From the NCBI GenBank assembly GCA_016647705.1, contig JAENRU010000485.1:372001-436000 (forward strand): 64,000 nucleotides of DNA. The letters run 5' to 3'. Source of the DNA: Eucommia ulmoides (taxonomy: Eukaryota > Streptophyta > Magnoliopsida > Garryales > Eucommiaceae). A program made the translations under genes and the position numbers. The notes beneath the pieces were generated by a model, which made no database searches, was not told the DNA's origin, and saw only the letters and a program-made list of their open reading frames with translations. This document shows positions 33,290-42,066 of this stretch, piece by piece (the first letter of the stretch is position 1; each line of letters starts with the position of its first letter).

Positions 33290-34089
33290 TGTTGGTGCAT
33301 AAAACTGGTACACACCTCTAGTATGGTCCAGTCGGATGACAGGTGGGTCCTCTTGCTGAGGTGGAGTCGTCGATTGAACAGTCCTCGAGCGAGTTGTGTT
33401 GGGTCCTGGGAGGACTGACCTGCTGTGTCCAGAGTCCTGCTCCTCAGGGAGTGTACCTGTAGAAGGCTCAGACCGGGGTTTATCCCGGTGAAGCCTCTCC
33501 GGCGTGGTAATCAGTGCTCAGAAAGAAAAAAAGGTACAGAATATAGTAAGGAAACAAATGAACTCGCACGTAATGTAAGTCATTCAAGTGTACCTCGGGC
33601 TTACATAGCCCCCGATATATATAGGCGTTGGAGATGATTAGTCGGGCCTAAACACGATTAATTAGTTGAAACCCTGTGTTTAGCCAATAATTTGGAGTGT
33701 TTAGGAGATAATCGTTGGGCTTGGGCTTTTGGGCCCATTTGGCGAAGCCTGCGGGCTTTTGACAGGCCTGTGGCGATGAGCTGGTGAAGGAGCGCAGAGA
33801 TCCGTGGAGTCCCGGAGAAGAAACAAGGTGAAAAAGGGAGTTGGTCGAGGTGAGCGACTGAGTCCTTGAAACTGATCGCTGAGGGCAAGGCGTAGAGCTC
33901 AGAGCGGCACGTCCTTGCGGGGCTCCTCGCTCCTCCCTAGGTGTAAATGAGATTCCAGGGAAGAACCGTAGTCGGTGTATGCTCCAACGTGGCGTTGTGG
34001 ATTCTGGAATATGTCTCTGTCATTGCGAGGGTTGACACGTGGCTGGGTCTCAAGTGCTGACTCAGAGGTGCCCAAAAATACCCTCATCA
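33290..34089 (-). repeat. 5' LTR of element D
   Basis: An 800-bp LTR with TATA-like atatatatag (33615-33624), which would drive transcription on the minus strand. It is followed on that strand by a primer-binding-like site at 33270-33289. The GGCGCCGTC core there is shared by Tat/Athila elements. Confidence 0.85.
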
Positions 34090-35183
34090 CATTCTAAATA
34101 ATACATCATTTAAATATGGATCAAGCATAAGCATATAGATGTCACATAGCTTGTAAAAGTCTTCATAATATATGTAGTGAAAATAAAGCAATATATATAA
34201 GTTCCATTTCAAAATCATCTAGTATAAATATCACACCGATCACTACAATAAATAATAAATCACCCAGTATAAATAAAAATCACATCTCAAACCACCACTC
34301 CACCACAACACACACTGGCTAGCCATAGTGATCGTTTTAACCTCACGATCGGGAGTTGCAACGGTACCGTAACATTCGTAGGAATGCCTTCCTACGAAAT
34401 ATCCACACCCCTTTTGGGGAGAAATATAATCTACACCCCTTACGGGGAGAAATATAATCCACTCATATCTAACGGAAATTATTTTTAAGCCTTCTTTTAG
34501 AAACCAACACAATTTCCAAAAACCTGCTTGATCCATATCATTTATGAAGTCATACAGTGTAAGCAAACACATATGTCATCATATATATTTATATATATAC
34601 AGAAAACAGTTTGGCAAGAAGACAGTACACTCACCTAGCTTCTTGTGCTACAATAATAGCACCGTCCAAAGCCTACCGGGATGTTGGCGTTTGCGAACCT
34701 AGTAATGATAGGGCCTAAATCAATATTTTATGAAAAATAATCAAATCGTGCAATGAAGACCCTAAGTTCTGAAATTTTTCATTTCCCACATTTTACTTAT
34801 GAAAATTACTATTTGGGGTAATTTTTATTTCATTAAAAATAATTGCATAAAATTTAGTAATACACACGGTCCCAATTTATTATTCCGATTCCAAAATTTT
34901 GATGTTAGAATTCAATTCAATAAACTGAAATAAACTTAACAGAAAACGTTACTCATTCCGAATCGTTCACGGGCCGCGAAATGGGTTTTTAATTCTTATC
35001 GGGGTGGTTTGTGCAAATTCTTCTATTTTCTCACTCTTTTTTTTTTTTTTCCCTGTTTCTGTTTTCTGTTCGTGCTCCGCCTGCTGACACCACCACCGAC
35101 CGACCAGCCCCCCTACTGGCAACGTACCGGCTACCCATAACAGTTTTCAACAATACACCCATGCACATGCATACACACACTGA

Positions 35184-35190
35184 TCAACAC

Positions 35191-35236
<46 letters not shown>
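35184..35236. repeat. (CA)n microsatellite in solo LTR E
   Basis: A nearly pure CA run of about 25 dinucleotides, with more short CA tracts on both sides. Open frames in this area are artefacts of the repeat. Confidence 0.9.
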
Positions 35237-35241
<5 letters not shown>

Positions 35242-36388
35242 TTTCCTACACACCTGTTGCCGGCCGAACTGGGTAAAACACACACACAGGCATAACACTG
35301 AACCAGAACGCCCACACACACAATCGTCAAGGGTCGACGGACGACGATCCGAACGACACTCCTACATACCCACATTCTACCATATTGAATTGAAACAGAG
35401 GACGCCCACAAGCATGCACCGCCGTAGCGGTGACACACACCGTCGGCCACGTCGTGGCGACAACCACTCACGCATGTAGTCGAAGCAACACACACATACA
35501 CACGCTGCACGAAACAAGAATCAGAACACATACACTCCGTCGAAACGCCACCGTCGGACAAAACCGAAACCCACCGGCGATCCTATCGCCGATCACATAC
35601 ACATGCATGCACACACCTACTAGAATGATCAATTAAATATGTATAAGTACTCACTAGATCGAAGATCGTTGACAAGCTGAACAACCGAACCCAACGTTCG
35701 CTTACCAACGATGCTAAGAACGCACCCGTCATGCCGTTGACGTACCACCCGACCGACCGAACCACTTTTGCTCTCCCCTGAAACTAACGAAGACACCTCC
35801 ACGATCATGCATACGAGCAATAGCCACGACCACCCTGTCGGAGGAACACCGCCTCAAGGAAGTCCGATCACCCCTCCCGTGCTCCGGTCCTCTCTCTCTC
35901 TCTCTAGATTTTTCTAATTTCAAACTTGATGGAGGCTATTTGATCAATGCACATGCACAAGTATGTATATATTGCATGGACTAAGTGGTGGAAAATGTTC
36001 CTAGCCTGCCATGTTGCCTCTCCGTTCTTCTCCCTTTCGGCGGTCTCACACGCACGGCGTATGCGTGTGTGTGTATATATATATATGTTTTAAAAAAGTT
36101 TTTGTTAAATTACTCTTTCCCCCTCTAATTCCTTAAATTCTTCTTTTTGAGTTCAATTCAACATTTATAAGTTTATAAAATTGTAATTTGATTCCTAACA
36201 TTTTCATTTTTTGATTTTAAATTGGCAATTCGCATCCCAAGTTGAGAGTAATGTTTTTAAATTTGCAAATTTGACCCCCAAGTTTTGATTTGAGTTCTTA
36301 ATCAATAAATTTTTTACCTAAAATTTTCTAATGCTCTAAAATGCAACTATTTATGACGTACGTTTTACGATTTAGGTTTTACAATGAT

Positions 36389-37696
36389 GCTTCTTAGGCC
36401 TCGTTTGTTTTGTGTTTCTGTTCCCCCAAATTTCTGCTTTTATTTCCCCAAAACAAATATGTTTTTATTCTGCTCCCAGCGAAAGAAATATTGGAACAAA
36501 ATAGAATTATTATCATATTTCTCTTTTTGTTATAATTTTTTTGAGAACAGAGCAAAAATTTGAGAACATAAATACTAAGGAGATGCCACATTAGTTTCTA
36601 TCTTCTTGTTGATGAACTTGAGAGAGTGCATCGTTTAGAGCTTTGAAGTGCTACACAGAAGGATTAGCTCCAACCATCATATGATGCTTCTTCTTATTAA
36701 ATGTGATTATAATGACATTTTTTAGCTGATTTTTTATTCTAGCATTTTTTTTTTTTTATTGCAAGTTAATTTGTAGCTATATTTTTTGTAGTCTCTGTTT
36801 CTACTACTGTTATCTGTTTTTGCTGCTGTTATCTGTTTCTGTTGCTGTTTTTGTTTGATGTTTCTGTTTTTGTTTCCATTTGCGTTTCTGTTTTTGTTTG
36901 CTATTTCTGTGTTTTGGTTTTTGTTTCTCTGTTTGTGTTCACAGATTTATATTTCGGGCTCAAGGTCATTCGGCACAATATTTCGAAAAATGGTATGTCT
37001 ATTATTTTAATTCAATTTATACCTTGATGGTCAATTATTGTATGTGATATAGATGAAAATTCAATAATTGCAGGCTGGGGGTATGATTGATCTACATCGG
37101 ATCACACTTCAGAGGGCAAATGGGCAATAGATATCGTTTCTAATCTATAGCTTGTTTCTTAGTTATTTTGTAATGATGTTTCGTAAGACATTTTATTTTT
37201 TTGGTCATATTAATATTTAAGAATATTGGTATATTTTGGTTATTTGACTTTTAATACAATTTTATAGTTTTGGTTACTTTTTGTTGATTGATTGATGGCT
37301 ATAAATTGACATTCATAATTTTAAGTAGAGTAATTTGCTACAAATTTTATTTTTGTAGTCAATGTATTTCTTGAAAAAAATTATTTTTTGGCTAAAAAAA
37401 TAATTTCGTCACCAAAAGAATTTCCGCCATTTTAGTTATTTTTTGGCCACGAAAATTTTCATCGCCAAACAATTATCCCCGTGATTTTTAATTACTCTTT
37501 GGCTACGAAATGATTTGTCGATAAATAGTTGTCTTGTGCGACGAACTAACAATTCGTCGCCAAAAATCTTCTGCTACGGCACATAGGCTACGAAATTGGA
37601 ACAATAATTTTTTCGTCACTAAAACGTTTTCGCTACAAAATTAGGGCTTTAGCTACAAAAATTTTTTTGTAACCAAAACCCATTTTTCTTGTAGTG
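36389..37696 (+). mobile_element. CACTA (En/Spm) element, 3' end
   Basis: Ends CCCATTTTTCTTGTAGTG at 37696, which reads CACTACAAGAAAAATGGG on the other strand, the classic CACTA terminus. It is followed by aca (possible 3-bp duplication) and then satellite block 3. Between 37390 and 37660 short motifs such as ttcgtcgccaaa and ggctacgaaa recur in both orientations, as in CACTA subterminal repeats. Exon-like blocks at 36945-36992 and 37074-37130 (AG before each, GTATGT after the first, TAG at 37128-37130) encode a C-terminus with SGSRSFGTIF, resembling Transposase_24. The 5' end is not identified. Solo LTR E separates this part from 28433-28989. Confidence 0.7.
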
Positions 37697-38375
37697 ACAA
37701 ATTCAATTTGCTTCTCTTACAAGTCATAATAGCCGGGGCGGCGCTAAACCTCGAGTTTTGTACCAATTGGATCTCATTTGTCGATTTTGAACACTGAACC
37801 CAATTTTAACTTAAGTGTTCAAAATTCCACTTTTTTGCATAAATCCTAAACTGTTTATCTAAATTCAATTATGTCTTTCCAACAAGTCTTAATGACCAGG
37901 ATGGCATTAATTCTAGAGTTTTGCGCCAATTGGACCCGGTTTGGCCATTTTGGACATCCAATCCGATTAACTTCTTTAATTGTTCGAATTCTACATTTTT
38001 TTGATAAATCACAAATGGTTGATCCAAATTCAATTTTATTTCTTCCTATAAGTCTTTATGGTCAGGGCGACGCTAACCCTTGAAGTTTGCACCAATTGGA
38101 CCCCGTTAAGCCATTTTGGGCAACCAACATGATTTTAACTTTTTTTTTGGGTGTTCGAATTCTACTTTCTTGCATAAATCCTAAACCACTTATCCAAATT
38201 CAATTATGGTTCTTCTGAAAGTGTCACTGGCTAGGGTGCCGCTAACCCTGAAGTTTCGCACAAATGTTTGGAAATTTTGGACACCCTACCCAATTTTAAC
38301 TTCTTTAAGTATTTGAATTTTACCTTGTTGAATAAATTCTAAACTACTTATCCAAATTCAATTATGTTTCTTACA
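37697..38375 (+). repeat. 160-175 bp satellite, block 3
   Basis: Four monomers with landmarks at 37728, 37888, 38054 and 38224. Same consensus as blocks 1 and 2. The CACTA element is inserted at its left edge. It lies about 110 bp from the 3' end of the NLR2 remnant. Confidence 0.85.
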
Positions 38376-38482
38376 AATTAAGTATAATCCAATGAAACTA
38401 AATTCATGAAAATATTTATAACACGAATTAACTATGTTGATATAAAAGTAACCCTAATTTCACAGGAAAAAAAAATAGTTAT
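38376..38482. other. Spacer between satellite block 3 and NLR2
   Basis: AT-rich spacer, no gene seen. Confidence 0.5.
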
Positions 38483-38995
38483 CTAATTTTGCCATAAAAT
38501 ACCGTCAAGATCGAAAATACCGTCAATCTTGGACCTTTCAAGGCCACTTCCCTCTTGCAATAAGGGACAATTCTCAAGCCGTAATAACTTCAATTTGGTG
38601 AGCCACCGCACAACTTCAATTCTTGGGAGATACTTCAATTTCTCGCAGTGGTATATACGAAGGTATTCCAGCGATGCAAGATTCCCAAACCAATCAGGTA
38701 AAGCTTCCATTCCGAATTGTCTTATAGTAATTTTTGTTAGGGCAGTCAAGTGTTGAAGATGCTCTGGGATTGAGTCCCACTGAGGTCGACCAATGAGAGT
38801 TACCTTGCGAAGTGAAGACTGTGAGTATTGGACAAATTGCACACTCGGGAAAGAACTGAGCTCCTCGGAGAAGGGGCCAATTTTCAACTTGACTAAGCGG
38901 GTAAGGCGATGTAGCCCCTTGGGCAAAGAATTCAATTTCTCACAACCAGAAATTGTTAAGCTGGAGAGAGAGCCCATTGCATGAACATCTAGAAG
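38483..38995 (-). pseudogene. NLR2 C-terminal LRR remnant
   Basis: On the minus strand this reads LDVHAMGSLSSLTISGCEKL, then LPDWFGNLASLEYLRI and further LRR repeats to a stop at 38483. It is collinear with the last 180 or so codons of NLR1. It lies out of frame with the upstream NLR2 reading frame, so it would act as 3' UTR unless splicing restores it. It marks the right side of a roughly 1.6-kb deletion relative to NLR1. Confidence 0.85.
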
Positions 38996-40484
38996 AGAGA
39001 TCATGCAAGAAATCATGCATGACATATTTTTCAATGCCAATACATTCAACCAGTGAATTTTGTAGCAAATTTTCAAGGTACACATTTCCCACGTCCTCCA
39101 TCTCCATAGTGCTCCCTTCATTCGGTTGAAGAAATCCCAGTGTCATCCACAGCTGGATTAATTTTTCCTTGTCCATATGGAAATTCTTGGGAAAAAGTGC
39201 ACAATAAGCAAAACATTGTTTTATAGATGGTGATGATAGATGATCAAAACTCATTTTGAGTATAGGGAGTATCCCATTTTCTCCTCCGACTAAACCCCAC
39301 TTTCCATTATTTAAAATCGACAACCACTCTTCTCTCTTCTTCTTTGAGCGCATCAAACCCCTTGTTACCTTCACTGCTAGCGGCACACCTTTACACCTAT
39401 CCACAATTTCTTTCCCTATGGCCTCCAGTTCAGAAGTCATTAGAGGTCCCCCATTTCCAAATGCTTTTCCCCGAAACATGGACCAACAATCTTCTCTCGA
39501 CAACTTATCTATACAATACCCGGGGCGTGTTTCCATGATTGAAGCTACTTCAAAGCTACGTGTTGTCACCAAAATGTTGCTCCCTTTCATTGCCTTAACT
39601 CCTAACAAAGAAGTCCTAAAATTGTCCCATTTCACAAGATCATCGTTCCACACGTCGTCAAGTATGAGCAAATATCTTTTCCCTTCCAACTCTTCTCTAA
39701 GGCTTTTGAGTATGTCCTCCTTACTCTCTGCCTCGCACCCGTTGTTTGTTAGAGATCGGAGAATCTTTTTTAAAAGCATGGTGGCATCAAAGTTCTCAAA
39801 TACACAAACCCAAACTCTCATATCAAACTGAGTTTGTACCTGCTCATTGTTATAGACCAACTTAGCTAAAGTTGTCTTCCCAATGCCACCCATTCCTACA
39901 ATGGGAATGATGGAGAGATCTTCTTGATGTTCCGCACTTGTTAACATTTCAAGTATTTTCAGTACATCACAATCTCTTCCTACCACCTCCGGCTTGAAAA
40001 CAGAAGAGTCAATCTCTCGGTCTAAAGTGACTGCTAGAGGAGGGGCCATCTCTACACCTCTCTTCTGCTGTCCGAAATCACTTGCTGTTTTGTTAATCTC
40101 AGTCAATGATGAATTGATCTTCTTAATTTTATGAGCCATATTCCGACCGAAAACAATGGGCTTAGACATTTTGAAGAAGAACCGCACCTTTTTCCTCATC
40201 TGATTACGCCGGAGAATTTCGTAACCGATCTCATCTAACACATCGTCGGCCTCGTGAGCTACGTCTTTGAGCTCCTCCAGCCAGCGCCCGACGGCTTTAT
40301 ACTTGACTTGTTGAGCTTCGGCATCATCTAACACGTCTCGAATCATTTTAAGTGTTTTTTTGAGCTTTGTCATCTCGCCTTTGAACCCCCACGCAAGGCT
40401 GATTTGTTCAGTTGCGAGCGAAATCAATTTCTTCAGGATAATCTCCGTACCAGCACTAACCGAAGCTCCAGCTATCATCGCCAT
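38940..40484 (-). CDS. NLR2: truncated CC-NB-ARC protein (514 aa)
   Basis: Uninterrupted frame encoding an RGA-type resistance protein without an LRR domain. Residues (from the ATG at 40484): Rx-type coiled coil 1-135 with EELKDVAHEADDVLDEI at 70-86; P-loop [10 protein letters not shown] 197-206; LLILDDVW 272-279; GSNILVTTR 301-309; GVPLA 366-370; CFAYCALFP 424-432; MHD 489-491. After DFLHDL the frame runs into LRR sequence in the wrong frame and stops at 38940. A closely spaced ATG at 40544 is in frame, but the 40484 ATG (cccaATGGC) gives the usual N-terminus. All nucleotide-binding motifs look normal, so a stable CN-type protein is possible. Intact relatives sense pathogen effectors. Whether this one is expressed is not visible here. 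Confidence 0.8.
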   Translation of the reverse strand: MAMIAGASVSAGTEIILKKLISLATEQISLAWGFKGEMTKLKKTLKMIRDVLDDAEAQQVKYKAVGRWLEELKDVAHEADDVLDEIGYEILRRNQMRKKVRFFFKMSKPIVFGRNMAHKIKKINSSLTEINKTASDFGQQKRGVEMAPPLAVTLDREIDSSVFKPEVVGRDCDVLKILEMLTSAEHQEDLSIIPIVGMGGIGKTTLAKLVYNNEQVQTQFDMRVWVCVFENFDATMLLKKILRSLTNNGCEAESKEDILKSLREELEGKRYLLILDDVWNDDLVKWDNFRTSLLGVKAMKGSNILVTTRSFEVASIMETRPGYCIDKLSREDCWSMFRGKAFGNGGPLMTSELEAIGKEIVDRCKGVPLAVKVTRGLMRSKKKREEWLSILNNGKWGLVGGENGILPILKMSFDHLSSPSIKQCFAYCALFPKNFHMDKEKLIQLWMTLGFLQPNEGSTMEMEDVGNVYLENLLQNSLVECIGIEKYVMHDFLHDLSSRCSCNGLSLQLNNFWL

Positions 40485-40497
40485 TGGGTATTGTTTT

Positions 40498-40810
40498 AGC
40501 GAATGCGGACTCTGCAGTCTGCATATGAATAATAAAAAAAACATTTTTGAATCTGGAAGCCGAGCACATGGGCTATTGGGAGGGAATTTGCACTTTTGTC
40601 TCTAATGTTTCAGTTTTATTTCAAATTGGTCCCATAGAAAATGGTGTTTACCTATTTTAATGGAAAAATTAAGGAGGACAGAAAAAAGAAGAAAGACAAT
40701 GGAAAATGCAAAATTTTATAATCAAATTTTTATTCCAAAATTTTAAAGAAAATAAAGGAGAGTTTTTTCACCCAAAAAAAATACTAAAATTATATTTGTA
40801 CCCTTAAGAA
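40498..40810. repeat. NLR2 promoter-proximal segment, copy 1
   Basis: Contains gcggactctgcagtctgcat, then gaatctggaag, then gaatttgcacttttgtctct, ttggtcccatagaa and an AT-rich tail with actaaaattatatttgtacc. It directly adjoins the NLR2 start. Related copies lie at 41362-41735 and 42033-42066. Confidence 0.75.
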
Positions 40811-41361
40811 TGAATATTTAATTTATTTTTGTAATGAATTATTTTTAATCACACAAGATACATGTAATTAGTTACATGTAACTAAATGTATACAAATATA
40901 TGTAACTAATATTGAATTAATTTGTGTATAATATTTGTTAAATGTCACAAATAAATATTATATGCAATTGTAGCATGTAACTAATATTAGATAAGTATAT
41001 ATAACAAAAAATACATATATATATATATATAACAATTATTAAATTGAAACTCATATTTGTTGCATCTAACTAATATTCATTATAATATAAATTTACTCAC
41101 CAAGTTCTCCCTACAATCCCAGCAATATGGGAATAAAACTTAAGCGAAATCCAACTTAAGGAAATAAATTAAAACTTATACTTTAAACGGAATTTTTTTA
41201 AAATTTAGTTTATTATTTAGGACTTACGACTTATTATCCCTTTTCTAATTGTATAAAGTTTGCATAAAAGATAAGGATAAGAGAGTGTTTTTACACACAC
41301 AAAAAAAATAATCAATAAAGTCGTCCGTATTTGTAAAATAAAACCCACAATAATAAATTGA
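40811..41361. other. AT-rich DNA between duplicated segments
   Basis: No gene. Short direct repeats of tgtaactaatatt and an AT run near 41015-41030. Confidence 0.5.
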
Positions 41362-41735
41362 CATGATGAATCTGGAGTGGCGCTGTGGAGTATTCCGGGG
41401 AATTTGTACTTTTGTCTCCTAATATTTTAGTTTTATTTCAATTTAGTCCCATAGAAGATGGAGTTGACATATTTGAATGGAAAAAATCATTTAGGGTGCA
41501 TTTGTTTAGGTTAAAAAAAAAAGATGGACATAAAAATGAAGAAAAAATAAGATGGAAATTAAAAATAAAAAATAAAAATTGTTTAGTATGGACAAAAAAA
41601 AAAAAAAAAAAAAGGAAGAAAAATGCACAATTTTCTAAGTAAATTTTTATTCTCCAATTTTAATAGAAATTGAAAGAAAATAAGGGAAAGTTTTTTTAAA
41701 AAATACTAAAATTATATTTATACCCTTAACATTAG
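41362..41735. repeat. NLR2 promoter-proximal segment, copy 2
   Basis: gaatctggagtggcg, gaatttgtacttttgtctcc, tttagtcccatagaagatgg and the tail with actaaaattatatttatacc match copy 1 in order and orientation. It has an A run near 41597-41615. The open frame at 41385-41642 is a chance product. Confidence 0.75.
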
Positions 41736-42032
41736 AATCTTTAATTTAATTTTATAATTTATAAGGATAAAGTAATAAAATCAATAAGTGAATTATTTTC
41801 TTTTCTTTCATTTTTCTTTCCTATCCAAAGTAGAGGTGAAAGTCAATTGACTAGGTTGGGTGGAGGGATATTTTGTGGGCTGACCCAAAAAATATTGGAA
41901 GGTAAAAACCCATACTAACCCGAAGCTACTTGGCCGAACAACAAATTGGGCTCGGGTGCTTTGGGCGCGGGCAGTTTTCAGATTAGATTAATTTTTATTT
42001 TTTTTTACAGTCTATGACTTTTTTATTTTTTC
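41736..42032. other. AT-rich DNA with a hAT-like GC patch
   Basis: A patch at 41850-41980 with gggctcgggtgctttgggcg resembles the GC-rich ends of hAT elements seen at 60240 and 63850. No ends or duplication could be placed. Confidence 0.3.
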
Positions 42033-42066
42033 ATGAATGCGGACTCTGCATATGAATACTAATAAA
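42033..42066. repeat. NLR2 promoter-proximal segment, fragment
   Basis: gaatgcggactctgcatatg repeats the outer part of copy 1 (40502-40530), lacking the cagtctg insert. Confidence 0.65.

Larger units (their letters stand above)
29359..34089 (-). mobile_element. Non-autonomous Tat-type LTR element D
   Basis: A 4731-bp element with two near-identical LTRs (29359-30155 and 33290-34089), inserted in solo LTR E. The flanks CATTA (29354-29358) and CATTC (34090-34094) are a 5-bp duplication with one difference. On the minus strand a primer-binding-like TTTGGCGCCGTCTGTGGGAA follows the 33290-34089 LTR, so the element points left. A purine-rich GGGCTAGGAGGG tract lies next to the other LTR. No protease, reverse transcriptase or integrase is present, so it looks structurally whole but non-autonomous (LARD-like). 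By eye the LTRs differ at about 30 of 800 positions, suggesting insertion on the order of one to two million years ago. Confidence 0.85.
28990..36383. mobile_element. Solo LTR E (about 2.66 kb), split by element D
   Basis: Starts TGTCACCCCCACCCC at 28990 and ends TTTTACA at 36383. It is flanked by the 5-bp duplication ATGAT (28985-28989 and 36384-36388). Subtracting element D and its duplication leaves about 2658 bp, within the range of long Ty3/gypsy Del/Tekay LTRs, whose ends also use TGTCAC and similar. No internal coding region or second LTR is present, so it is a solo LTR. Its interior has a (CA)n run and a paired 30-bp repeat with cccctt..gggg hairpins (34400-34460). Orientation is not determined. 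Confidence 0.7.

Noticed and set aside
35011-35561. ORFs at the CA microsatellite
   Set aside because: His-Thr and Val-Cys alternation comes directly from (CA)n and (TG)n; there is no domain or codon bias.
36395-36590. Fourth MITE copy (ggcctcgtttgttttgtgtttctg)
   Set aside because: The left end resembles the MITE family but the interior and right end do not align by eye.
40485-40544. In-frame upstream ATG of NLR2 adding 20 residues
   Set aside because: The extension is hydrophobic and absent from the RGA family, while the ATG at 40484 has a better context and gives the usual N-terminus.
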